A stretch of 6,769 nt of DNA, taken from contig CAIQHW010000218.1 of the NCBI GenBank assembly GCA_903871715.1, forward strand, positions 1 through 6,769. The letters are read 5' to 3'. Under the pieces are notes generated by a model. The model was given only the letters and a program-made list of their open reading frames with translations. It did no database searches and was not told the origin of the DNA. Of this stretch, positions 1 through 5,742 are shown one piece after another (position 1 is the stretch's first letter; every line of letters begins with the position of its first letter). The position numbers were made by a program, and so were the translations under genes. This DNA is from an uncultured bacterium. Its GTDB lineage: Bacteria > Bacteroidota > Bacteroidia > Chitinophagales > CAIODY01.

Positions 1-736
1 ATTTTTTAATACCGAGAGATGGTGCTACAAAGAACTCCCCGATTTCATTACTAAGACGAGAGTAACACCCATAACTTCCTATTTTTAAAGAAGATACTGA
101 ATCGTATTCAGTATACAATGCGCCAACTTTATTATTGTTTTCATTTACTATAAAAGCATAGCTAACATTAAGATTAAAATTTGGTCTTATTGCTCCCTTC
201 AAAATACTTGCTCTAAAATCTAAGGATAAAGGGAATATAGTTGCACATCTATTTTGTTCAACGCCAATGCCGATGCCTAAAATAAAATGGTCGTTAAATT
301 GATATCCGTTCACTGTTTTAAATCCAACTGAATAATCTTTATTTTTTACTAAATAAGTAGCATAAGAAGTATTGTAGGTGATTTTCTGAACACCATAAGA
401 AGAGTTTAATTCAGTTAAATTTATGAATCCCTTTTTCTTAAAGTTAATTATTTTAATTGGACGATTGCTTTTGGTATCATCTGCCAGCTCATTTTCTTGT
501 TGTTCCAATTTGAAAACATCTTTAGAACCATCTTTATATTTTATCATGAAAACATCCGTCTTTGGAATCGTGTGAAGTACAGATGCTGAATCATTTTTTT
601 TGTACTTAATTTCAGATTGCCCAACCTCCAATACTTTAACAGTCTTTTCATTGCCATTCCTAAATAAAATCACATCTTGAGAAAATGATAATTTTGAAAA
701 AATAATTAAACAGAGTAAGGGCAGCTTTTTTTTCAT
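1..736 (-). CDS. Exported, probable outer-membrane beta-barrel protein (3' end outside window)
   Basis: The reading frame opens at ATG 736 and stays open to the left edge, giving 245 residues without a stop, so the C-terminus is missing. Residues 1-19 form a Sec signal peptide: MKKK, then a hydrophobic core, then SFSQ with likely cleavage before Q20 or D21. Residues 21-76 form a small beta-rich module (DVILFRNGNE, KVLEVGQSEIKYKK, a TIP-K-DVFMIKYKDGSKDVF end) that I know from many Bacteroidota envelope proteins. A polar linker (77-95) leads to alternating beta-strand sequence with barrel-like stretches: GYQFNDHFILGIGIGVEQ, FPLSLDFRASILKG, and FFVAPSLGIKK at the edge. By comparison with such proteins I infer that only some tens of residues are lost. 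There is no lipobox: C9 follows L-L within the core. Function and substrate are unknown. It is divergent from the XRE gene, which may regulate it. Confidence 0.82.
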   Translation of the reverse strand, partial: MKKKLPLLCLIIFSKLSFSQDVILFRNGNEKTVKVLEVGQSEIKYKKNDSASVLHTIPKTDVFMIKYKDGSKDVFKLEQQENELADDTKSNRPIKIINFKKKGFINLTELNSSYGVQKITYNTSYATYLVKNKDYSVGFKTVNGYQFNDHFILGIGIGVEQNRCATIFPLSLDFRASILKGAIRPNFNLNVSYAFIVNENNNKVGALYTEYDSVSSLKIGSYGCYSRLSNEIGEFFVAPSLGIKK

Positions 737-778
737 TGAAATTATTTTTTGAATTTAGATTCAACAAAAATAAAACAA

Positions 779-809
779 AAAATATAAAGTTGCTTGTACG
801 GATGACAAA
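779..809 (-). promoter_or_regulatory. Probable promoter of the outer-membrane protein gene
   Basis: Read on the minus strand there is a TTTG -33 element (complement of 806-809), a 19-base spacer, and TATATTTT (complement of 779-786), which matches the Bacteroidota -7 consensus TAnnTTTG except at the last base. Transcription would begin near 773-775, leaving a leader of about 37-39 bases before ATG 736. It overlaps the proposed promoter of the divergent XRE gene. Confidence 0.45.
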
Positions 810-818
810 GTTTATTTG
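790..818 (+). promoter_or_regulatory. Possible promoter of the XRE regulator gene
   Basis: TTG at 790-792 is followed by an 18-base spacer and TTTATTTG at 811-818, which matches TAnnTTTG at five of six defined positions. Transcription would start near 823, giving a leader of about 18 bases to ATG 841. The match is weak on its own, but the position fits the other short leaders in this window. Confidence 0.3.
794..808. promoter_or_regulatory. Possible operator dyad between divergent promoters
   Basis: TTGT at 794-797 and ACAA at 805-808 form a 4+4 inverted repeat around seven bases. It lies in the spacer of the leftward promoter and of the proposed rightward promoter, a good place for the adjacent XRE protein to repress both. 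A second short dyad, GTAG-TT-CTAC at 821-830, lies just before the start codon. Arms this short occur often by chance, so this is only suggestive. Confidence 0.2.
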
Positions 819-840
819 AGGTAGTTCTACTATTGTTGTG

Positions 841-1074
841 ATGCCACAGCCCGTAACAAAATCGCAACAAAAAACACTCAAAAAATTGGGTGAACGGGTT
901 AATGCAATTCGCAAAGAAAAAGGCTTAACGCTTGAACAGGTTGCATTTGAGGTTGGTAAAGACAGACAATCAATTCACCGATTGGAAAAAGGAAATTTCA
1001 ATCCGTCTTACCTTTACTTGTTGGATGTATGTAAAGGATTGGGTTGCGAATTATCTGAATTATTAAAAGAGTAA
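841..1074 (+). CDS. Small XRE-family helix-turn-helix transcriptional regulator
   Basis: This 77-residue protein is essentially one Cro/C1-type DNA-binding domain. Helix 1 covers about 12-26 (LKKLGERVNAIRKEKG). The helix-turn-helix covers about 30-49 (TLEQVAFEVGKDRQSIHRLE), with the recognition helix at DRQSIHRLEKG. The NFNPSYLYLLDVCKGLG stretch forms helix 4, and a short C-terminal helix ends in ELSELLKE. It has no effector or dimerisation domain, like many small standalone regulators. I chose ATG 841; a GTG at 838 is directly adjacent and in frame, adding only one residue, and an in-frame stop at 817-819 excludes anything longer. No good Shine-Dalgarno is close: GAGG at 818-821 is about 19 bases away. 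It is divergent from the outer-membrane protein gene and convergent with asd, 42 bases apart. Autoregulation, with control of the divergent gene, is an inference from layout. Targets are unknown. Confidence 0.9.
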   Translation: MPQPVTKSQQKTLKKLGERVNAIRKEKGLTLEQVAFEVGKDRQSIHRLEKGNFNPSYLYLLDVCKGLGCELSELLKE

Positions 1075-1116
1075 TTTCAAGATTTATCAAGTCGTAAAAA
1101 TTCAACAAATATTTTT

Positions 1117-2103
1117 CTACAAAAATCTCTTCACCACTTCCGCAATCTGCACAGCATTGGTGGCTGCGCCTTTGCGTAAATTATCACTCACAATCCACAA
1201 GTTTAAAGAATTGGGTTGCGAAAAATCTTTTCTTATTCTGCCCACAAATACTTCGTCTTTCCCTTCGGCAAAAAGCGGCATTGGGTATTCAAATTTTGAA
1301 GCATCGTCTTGCACTTTTATACCAGCCGAATTTCGCAAAATTACTTTCACTTCATCCAAATCAAAATCGTTGTAAAACTCTACATTCACACTTTCACTAT
1401 GTCCGCCAAACACAGGCACACGAACAACTGTAGCTGTTACGTTGATGTTTTGGTCGCCAATTATTTTTCTGGTTTCATTCAATAATTTTGTTTCTTCGGT
1501 GGTGTAGCCATTGGCTTCAAAGTCGCCACCATGCGGCAAACAATTCAAATCAATGGGATGTTTGTAAGCTTTTTGTTCGTTCATTTTTCCGGCTCGTTCA
1601 TCATTCAATTGTTTCACACCTGCAACGCCAGTACCAGTTACAGCTTGGTAGGTAGAAACCACCACCCGTTTAATTTTATATTTTAAATGCAATGGATTCA
1701 ACGCAACAACTAATTGAATAGTGGAGCAATTTGGGTTGGCAATTATTTTATCAGCAGCAGTTAATAAATGCCCGTTCACTTCAGGTACAATCAATTTTTT
1801 ATCGGCATCCATTCGCCAAGCTGATGAGTTGTCAATCACGGTGCAACCAATGGCTGCAAATTTTTCTGTTAAATTTTTGCTAGTGATGCTACCTGCCGAA
1901 AATATAGCAATGGCAGGCTTTTGCGCCAAACAATCTTCAACACCAACCACTTTTATTTTTTGTCCTTTAAAAATAATTTCAGTGCCCACAGATTTTTCTG
2001 AAGCCACAGGAATTAATTCTGACAAAGGAAAATTTCTTTCGGCTAAAACTTTCAACATCACACCACCAACCAATCCTGTGGCACCAACTAATGCTACTTT
2101 CAT
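1117..2103 (-). CDS. asd: Aspartate-semialdehyde dehydrogenase
   Basis: The enzyme reduces aspartyl-4-phosphate to aspartate semialdehyde with NADPH (EC 1.2.1.11), the branch point toward lysine/diaminopimelate, threonine and methionine; it acts in the cytoplasm. The 328-residue length is normal for the shorter bacterial type. Visible landmarks are the N-terminal nucleotide-binding glycine loop VALVGATGLVGG (4-14), DNSSAWRMD (91-99), the active-site NPNCSTIQL with nucleophile Cys126, STYQAVTGTGVAG (150-162), GGHSESVNVEF with catalytic His235, and the C-terminal KGAATNAVQIAE. The ATG at 2103 places the glycine loop immediately at the N-terminus, as in the family. The gene looks intact. It stands alone: the convergent XRE gene lies beyond its stop, and the tRNA-Cys gene points away on its other side. 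A promoter candidate lies 24-55 bases upstream. I see no clear hairpin after its stop. Confidence 0.97.
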   Translation of the reverse strand: MKVALVGATGLVGGVMLKVLAERNFPLSELIPVASEKSVGTEIIFKGQKIKVVGVEDCLAQKPAIAIFSAGSITSKNLTEKFAAIGCTVIDNSSAWRMDADKKLIVPEVNGHLLTAADKIIANPNCSTIQLVVALNPLHLKYKIKRVVVSTYQAVTGTGVAGVKQLNDERAGKMNEQKAYKHPIDLNCLPHGGDFEANGYTTEETKLLNETRKIIGDQNINVTATVVRVPVFGGHSESVNVEFYNDFDLDEVKVILRNSAGIKVQDDASKFEYPMPLFAEGKDEVFVGRIRKDFSQPNSLNLWIVSDNLRKGAATNAVQIAEVVKRFL

Positions 2104-2126
2104 TTTTAATTTTGTTTATTTTTTTG

Positions 2127-2158
2127 CAAAGGTGCAAACAGAAAAATGGTTTGTAAAA
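2127..2158 (-). promoter_or_regulatory. Possible asd promoter
   Basis: On the minus strand, CACCTTTG (complement of 2127-2134) matches the TAnnTTTG -7 box except at the first base. It is preceded at a 20-base spacing by TTTT (complement of 2155-2158), a weak version of the TTTG -33 element. The implied leader is about 19 bases before ATG 2103. The related box TACCTTTG precedes lysS. Confidence 0.4.
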
Positions 2159-2174
2159 TTTACTACGAAAATTG

Positions 2175-2207
2175 TTTTAAAATTTGGCGATGCTTTTAAT
2201 ATATTTG
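2175..2207 (+). promoter_or_regulatory. Promoter of the tRNA-Cys gene
   Basis: TATATTTG at 2200-2207 is an exact match to the Bacteroidota -7 consensus TAnnTTTG. A weak TTTT -33 element lies 21 bases upstream (2175-2178). Transcription would start near 2212, about 14 bases before the mature tRNA. The tRNA is the only + strand gene nearby, so it needs its own promoter. Confidence 0.5.
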
Positions 2208-2225
2208 CATCCCGAAAAATAAAAT

Positions 2226-2296
2226 GGTCCTGTGGCCGAGTGGCTAGGCAGAGCTCTGCAAAAGCTCGTACACCAGTTCGAATCTGGTCGGGACCT
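2226..2296 (+). tRNA. tRNA-Cys (anticodon GCA)
   Basis: A full cloverleaf can be drawn. The 7-bp acceptor stem is GGTCCTG (2226-2232) with CGGGACC (2289-2295), including one G-T wobble. The D stem is GCC/GGC (2235-2237 with 2247-2249) with a GAGTGGCTA loop. The anticodon stem GAGCT/AGCTC (2251-2255 with 2263-2267) encloses CTGCAAA with anticodon GCA at 2258-2260. The variable loop is four bases (GTAC), and the T arm is ACCAG-TTCGAAT-CTGGT (2272-2288). The discriminator is T2296, the U73 that is the main identity base for cysteinyl-tRNA synthetase. CCA is not encoded (C-A-A follows), so it must be added after transcription. It is a single gene with its own promoter and a strong terminator two bases downstream. 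Confidence 0.97.
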
Positions 2297-2297
2297 C

Positions 2298-2341
2298 AAA
2301 TAAAAAGCCGATTTTCAAAATTGAAAATCGGCTTTTTATTT
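2298..2341. terminator. Bidirectional terminator between tRNA-Cys and the Cys-rich protein gene
   Basis: A perfect 21-bp inverted repeat has arms at 2298-2318 and 2321-2341 around an AA centre. The GC core is AAGCCGATTTTC paired with GAAAATCGGCTT, and the outer part is a run of A's paired with a run of T's, so each strand has a hairpin followed by U's. It ends the tRNA transcript on + and the gene with stop codon at 2363-2365 on -. Confidence 0.92.
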
Positions 2342-2362
2342 AAACCAGTTTTTTAGTTTCAA

Positions 2363-2686
2363 CTATTTTGCTTTTACTTCAGTCGAATCGATTTCATTTT
2401 TTTTATTTTCTTTAAGGCCGTGTTCTTTCGTGCAATGGTCTTTGCTAGTGCAACTTGCACCGCTGCATTCTTCATTTCCCCACAAACGTTGATTTTTCAA
2501 TACTGCTTCATTCTTTTCTGTGCACTCGTTGCAGGCTGTGCATTTGCTGCAATGCGAACAAGCTTGTGAGCCTACAAATAAATGCAATAAAAAGCCCAAT
2601 GCCAAAGCATAAACAAATGCCAAAACAACTCTCAGCAAATAATTGGTAGGTTTTTTTTCTTGTGTTTCAGTGTGATGATTACTCAT
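2363..2686 (-). CDS. Small membrane-anchored cysteine-rich protein, function unknown
   Basis: The protein has 107 residues from ATG 2686. Residues 1-16 are polar with two histidines (SNHHTETQEKK), 17-39 form one hydrophobic helix (LLRVVLAFVYALALGFLLHLF), and the rest is hydrophilic. Just after the helix, five cysteines occur at 43, 46, 49, 52 and 55, a strict C-x2 repeat (CSHCSKCTACNEC). Three more follow at 74, 79 and 85, then a Lys/Glu-rich tail. The positive residues before the helix suggest N-terminus in, Cys domain in the periplasm. A metal- or iron-sulphur-binding role is possible but unproven. C43 follows S-Q-A, a poor lipobox, so a lipoprotein is less likely. An in-frame GTG at 2719 would add 11 residues, but it sits on the proposed -7 box, so I prefer 2686. 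I do not recognise the family. Confidence 0.75.
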   Translation of the reverse strand: MSNHHTETQEKKPTNYLLRVVLAFVYALALGFLLHLFVGSQACSHCSKCTACNECTEKNEAVLKNQRLWGNEECSGASCTSKDHCTKEHGLKENKKNEIDSTEVKAK

Positions 2687-2718
2687 AAAAATATTTTTGT
2701 GATTAAAATTTTGTTGCA

Positions 2719-2726
2719 CAAAAGTA
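2719..2726 (-). promoter_or_regulatory. -7 promoter box before the Cys-rich protein gene
   Basis: On the minus strand this reads TACTTTTG, an exact TAnnTTTG match. The nearest TTG upstream is 25 bases away, too far for a good -33 element. Transcription would start near 2714, giving a leader of about 28 bases to ATG 2686. It suggests that this gene is transcribed separately from the operon ending at 2763. Confidence 0.4.
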
Positions 2727-2762
2727 TTGAAAAAATGGAAATCATTTTATGCAATTTTTCAA

Positions 2763-3056
2763 CTAATTTCTTTTTCTGCTCTCTACTTTTTGCAACTGTC
2801 GTTCAATGATTAAATCTGTCAACAACTCTGCTGCATTGCCGTATGATAAGGCTTTCATGGCTTGCTGTTCATTAATATCAATTCGATAAAGTATGTGCAA
2901 CAATTTTTCAAAATCGTTTTTTATCAACCGATTAATTTCATCTGCCAACATTTTTTTTATGGTTGCCCATTCTTCCGATTTTGTAGTTGGCAGCTCGAAC
3001 CATCGTTGCACAGCGGCTTGTGGCGTTTCATTCCAACTGAATTCCGCATTATTCAT
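2763..3056 (-). CDS. Small helical protein of unknown function, coupled to lysS
   Basis: The protein has 97 residues, with no signal peptide, membrane segment or cysteine. It is rich in predicted amphipathic helix: ATIKKMLADEINRLIKNDFE (about 31-50), KLLHILYRIDINEQQAMKAL (about 51-70), then NAAELLTDLIIERQLQKVES ending in RKRN. The charged and hydrophobic spacing suggests a compact helical bundle, probably cytoplasmic. Its ATG at 3056 lies inside the end of lysS: the two frames overlap by eight bases, so translation is probably coupled and it belongs to the lysS transcript. Stop at 2763. No catalytic motif is visible. The FEKLLHILYRID and DLIIERQLQK stretches look conserved-type, and I have an impression of similar small proteins in Bacteroidota, but I cannot name a family or assign a function. 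Confidence 0.85.
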   Translation of the reverse strand: MNNAEFSWNETPQAAVQRWFELPTTKSEEWATIKKMLADEINRLIKNDFEKLLHILYRIDINEQQAMKALSYGNAAELLTDLIIERQLQKVESRKRN

Positions 3057-4572
3057 TGCCTGTTTCTGCTCGCATTTGTGGAAAAAATAAAACTTCCTGA
3101 ATTGAATTAGAGTTCGTCATAATCATGCTCAATCGGTCAATGCCAATACCCAAGCCTGCTGTAGGCGGCATGCCATATTCTAAGGCACGTAGAAAATCTT
3201 CATCCAACACCATTGCTTCATCATCGCCACGTTTGCCTAGTTCTAATTGGTCTTCAAAACGTTTGCGTTGGTCAATGGGGTCATTTAATTCGCTGAATGA
3301 ATTGCACAATTCTTTTCCATTGCAAATAGCTTCAAAGCGTTCAACCATGCCAGGTTTCGAGCGATGCGATTTTGCTAACGGACTCATTTCAACGGGATAA
3401 TCGGTAATAAATGTTGGTTGAATTAATTTCGATTCTGCAAATTCACCGAAGAGTTCATCAATGATTTTTCCCTTGCCTAATTTTGGGTCAACGTGTAAAT
3501 TTAATTTCTTCGCAGCATCACGAAGTTGTTCTTCATTCATGCCGTCAATATCAACACCAGTATATTCTTTAATCGCTTCAAACATGGTGTATCGCTTCCA
3601 TGGTCGTTTAAAATCAATTACATTTTCGCCCACTTGAACTTTAGTTGAACCTGTTACATCAATCGCTACTTTCTCTACCATTTCTTCCACCAAATCCATC
3701 ATCCAGTTGTAATCTTTATAAGCCACATACAATTCCATTTGTGTAAATTCTGGATTGTGAAAACGGCTCATGCCTTCATTTCTAAAATCTTTTGAAAATT
3801 CATAAACACCATCAAAACCGCCAACAATTAAGCGTTTCAAGTATAATTCATTGGCAATTCGCATGTACAAAGTCATGTCCAACGTGTTGTGATGCGTTTT
3901 GAACGGACGGGCAGCTGCGCCACCATAGAGCGGTTGAAGGATAGGCGTTTCAACTTCCATGTAAGTTTTGGCGTTTAAATACTCTCTTATGCTGTTCGCC
4001 AATTTGGTGCGCTTTAAGAAAATTTCTTTCACTTGTGGATTCACAATTAAATCTACATAACGCATTCTGTAACGTTGTTCAGGGTTGTTGAATGCATCGT
4101 GCACTTTTCCATCTTCATCTACTTTCACTACTGGCAATGGTTTCAATGATTTTGAAAGCATTTTTATTTCTTTACAATGAATAGAAATTTCGCCCGTTTT
4201 GGTTCTGAAAACATAACCTTTCACACCAATAATATCGCCCAAATCAAACCAATGTTTGAATACTTCATCGTACAAACTTTTATCTTCTGTTGGACAAATA
4301 TCTTCGCCTTTTAAATAAAATTGAATTTTGCCAACACTATCCTGTAACACAGCAAAGGCAGCCTTTCCCATGATTCGCTTGCTCATCAATCTTCCAGCAA
4401 ATGAAATTTCTTTAAGAGATTCATCTTCTGGATTTGCTTCAAATTTTGCAATAATTTCTTTGGATGAAAAAGTCATTTCCCATGTTTCGGCTGGATAAGG
4501 ATTGATCCCTTTTTCAATTAATTTCTGTAGGGTTTCTCTGCGTTGAATTTCTTGTTCACTTAATTGTTGCAT
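3049..4572 (-). CDS. lysS: Lysine--tRNA ligase, class II
   Basis: This enzyme charges tRNA-Lys with lysine using ATP (EC 6.1.1.6) in the cytoplasm. From ATG 4572 it has 507 residues, the usual bacterial size. An N-terminal OB-fold for anticodon binding spans about 55-140 (ISFAGRLMSKRIMGKAAFAV, GDIIGVKGYVFRTKTGEISI). The catalytic domain follows. The motif 1 region is QRYRMRYVDLIVNP (166-179). Then come PILQPLYGGAAARPFKTHHN (210-229), motif 2 FRNEGMSRFHNPEFTQME (263-280), PLAKSHR (398-404), and motif 3 GLGIGIDRL (473-481), ending in the family's FPQMR. No catalytic feature appears missing. A TTG at 4593 is in frame and would add seven residues, but it abuts the -7 box TACCTTTG, so ATG 4572 is the better start. 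The next gene overlaps its stop codon. A terminator at 4658-4691 isolates it from the lipoprotein gene upstream. Confidence 0.98.
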   Translation of the reverse strand: MQQLSEQEIQRRETLQKLIEKGINPYPAETWEMTFSSKEIIAKFEANPEDESLKEISFAGRLMSKRIMGKAAFAVLQDSVGKIQFYLKGEDICPTEDKSLYDEVFKHWFDLGDIIGVKGYVFRTKTGEISIHCKEIKMLSKSLKPLPVVKVDEDGKVHDAFNNPEQRYRMRYVDLIVNPQVKEIFLKRTKLANSIREYLNAKTYMEVETPILQPLYGGAAARPFKTHHNTLDMTLYMRIANELYLKRLIVGGFDGVYEFSKDFRNEGMSRFHNPEFTQMELYVAYKDYNWMMDLVEEMVEKVAIDVTGSTKVQVGENVIDFKRPWKRYTMFEAIKEYTGVDIDGMNEEQLRDAAKKLNLHVDPKLGKGKIIDELFGEFAESKLIQPTFITDYPVEMSPLAKSHRSKPGMVERFEAICNGKELCNSFSELNDPIDQRKRFEDQLELGKRGDDEAMVLDEDFLRALEYGMPPTAGLGIGIDRLSMIMTNSNSIQEVLFFPQMRAETGNE

Positions 4573-4590
4573 TTCTAAAATTTTGGAGTA

Positions 4591-4598
4591 CAAAGGTA
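4591..4598 (-). promoter_or_regulatory. -7 promoter box of lysS
   Basis: On the minus strand this reads TACCTTTG, an exact match to TAnnTTTG. I find no convincing TTTG at the expected -33 distance. The implied transcription start near 4586 leaves a leader of only about 14 bases to ATG 4572 and rules out the TTG at 4593 as a start. Confidence 0.45.
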
Positions 4599-4657
4599 GT
4601 TAACGAAATATTTTTTGAGTTACACTATTTCAAACAAAACCATTTTTGGAAAAATAA

Positions 4658-4691
4658 AAAAAGGAAGTTCAAAATTTTGAACTTCCTTTTT
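4658..4691 (-). terminator. Rho-independent terminator of the lipoprotein gene
   Basis: A perfect 17-bp inverted repeat has arms at 4658-4674 and 4675-4691; the AAAATTTT centre will form the loop. The core is GGAAGTTC paired with GAACTTCC. On the minus strand the stem is followed by a T-rich tract (TTTTTTTATTTTT, counting the end of the stem). It starts 26 bases after the stop at 4718 and lies upstream of lysS. Symmetry may let it work in the other direction, but no + strand gene is present there. Confidence 0.9.
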
Positions 4692-4717
4692 CCATCATGA
4701 ACGAGTATAAAAATAAA

Positions 4718-5593
4718 CTATCGTAATGTAATTGTTCTAGTTACTCCGTTTCTGGTAATGGTGGCACTATTATCACATTTGCCACTACCAAAGTCAATAG
4801 TAATAATGCTTTTGCCCGATGGTGTAATATCTAATTCGCCTTGCGTAAAATGCTTTCTACAACTCATATCGCGAATTAAATTTTTGCCAGCCGCTGTGGC
4901 AGCTGTGAAACTTGTGCCATTGGCGGCTGTGCCACTTGCAGTTCCGCTAATTTCAAATTTATCTGTCCAATCAAAATGCAATGGGTCTCCAGCAATTTGG
5001 GTGCGAACTTTATTTTCGGTATATGAAATGGTGCCACCATTATTTGATTTATGAATAATAAAAGTGGAATTAATGGTCCAACTAAAATAATTGTTGGTAC
5101 TTAATCCATTGTTTAGAATGTGTTTGAAGCTTGCATTGTCAATGGCAAACATATCTGTTGGTGAAATGCCTACACTGTAATTCACAAAATGTATATCAAT
5201 TGCAGCATTTGCACTATGATATCTGCCAGTATATGCAACCAAAACTTTTCCCTGACGATAGCGTCCATCATTGCAAATACAAGGGGTAGAGCCAAAATCA
5301 ATTGTTAAAGTATCCGATGTGCCAAAACTATGCGATGAATCTGAATAAATATGAACACAGGCACTTAAAAGGTTACAATTCGATGTCATTCGCATTCCTG
5401 CTGCACCAAATGTATGTGCCTGCTCTGCTAAGCTTTGTGTTTCTTGGGAAGTGCCTTCAGCACTTGTACCATCTTGCACTGCCGAAATTTCGGCATCAGT
5501 TAATTTATTTTTTTTGCTGCAAGCTGTAAAAAACAAATTACTCAAGGTTAGTAAAATCATGCAAGTAGCAACAATTATTTTTTTGTAGTTCAT
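4718..5593 (-). CDS. Probable lipoprotein with a repeated TIDFGS..C motif, function unknown
   Basis: The protein has 291 residues from ATG 5593. Residues 1-24 form a signal peptide (MNYKK, then a long hydrophobic run) ending FFTAC with lipobox Cys25. Phe at -3 is less usual but tolerated, and SKKNK follows the Cys. The lipid-anchored protein would face the periplasm or cell surface. Residues 30-65 are a polar low-complexity linker; the rest is Thr/Ser/Asn/Gly-rich, alternating beta-type sequence. A motif occurs twice: TIDFGSTPC near 97-105, followed by NDGRYRQGKVLVAYTG, and TIDFGSGKC near 265-273, followed by TRNGVTRTITL at the C-terminus. Other cysteines lie at 73, 79, 107 and 245, and may form disulphides. 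An upstream TTG at 5611 would add six residues but overlaps the -7 box. It is monocistronic, with its own terminator. I know similar layouts among Bacteroidota lipoproteins but no function. Confidence 0.85.
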   Translation of the reverse strand: MNYKKIIVATCMILLTLSNLFFTACSKKNKLTDAEISAVQDGTSAEGTSQETQSLAEQAHTFGAAGMRMTSNCNLLSACVHIYSDSSHSFGTSDTLTIDFGSTPCICNDGRYRQGKVLVAYTGRYHSANAAIDIHFVNYSVGISPTDMFAIDNASFKHILNNGLSTNNYFSWTINSTFIIHKSNNGGTISYTENKVRTQIAGDPLHFDWTDKFEISGTASGTAANGTSFTAATAAGKNLIRDMSCRKHFTQGELDITPSGKSIITIDFGSGKCDNSATITRNGVTRTITLR

Positions 5594-5608
5594 AAGTATG
5601 ATTTTTTG

Positions 5609-5616
5609 CAAAAGTA
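5609..5616 (-). promoter_or_regulatory. -7 promoter box of the lipoprotein gene
   Basis: On the minus strand this reads TACTTTTG, an exact TAnnTTTG match and the same octamer that precedes the Cys-rich protein gene. No clear -33 TTTG is present. A start near 5604 would give a leader of about 11 bases to ATG 5593, very short but in line with the lysS leader. Confidence 0.45.
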
Positions 5617-5706
5617 ATTTTTTCTTTTGCTTGTTTGTTTAATGCGCCTATGACTTTATTGCTTCGTGAAAGTTTAAAAATGTCAAAAAATATTTTTGAA
5701 AAAAAA

Positions 5707-5738
5707 TTTGGTAAATGTAAAATCTATCTTTATCTTCG
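5707..5738 (+). promoter_or_regulatory. Promoter facing right with no protein gene downstream
   Basis: TTTG at 5707-5710, a 20-base spacer and TATCTTCG at 5731-5738 match the Bacteroidota -33/-7 pattern (TTTG, 19-21 bases, TAnnTTTG) with a single C-for-T change. It is one of the two best-formed promoters in the window. It points toward the 3' end of the convergent MCE gene, about 110 bases away. Transcription would begin near 5743. Confidence 0.5.
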
Positions 5739-5742
5739 CGTC

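Noticed and set aside
660..914. An 84-codon minus-strand open frame
   Set aside because: It overlaps the starts of both the envelope protein gene and the XRE gene, plus their promoters, and is composed of low-complexity A/T-derived residues.
1075..1116. Search for a terminator between the convergent XRE and asd genes
   Set aside because: The 42-base gap holds only a short direct repeat (TCAAG twice) and no stable hairpin, so I report none.
2226..2341. The tRNA 3' end as an attachment site for an integrated element
   Set aside because: No integrase gene and no duplicated tRNA end is present in the window; the inverted repeat beyond it is a terminator.
1721..2356. A 211-codon + strand open frame
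   Set aside because: It lies antisense to asd, then crosses the tRNA-Cys gene and the terminator palindrome; its sequence has no protein-like features and asd is certain.
1117..4572. asd and lysS as a lysine-related gene cluster
   Set aside because: They are separated by the tRNA unit and a strong bidirectional terminator, have separate promoter boxes, and are unrelated genes in between; nearness is probably chance.
5683..5699. Palindrome TCAAAAA-ATA-TTTTTGA in the 5594-5848 gap
   Set aside because: The 7-bp stem is nearly all A/T with no adjacent gene end to serve, and such palindromes are expected by chance in DNA this A/T-rich.
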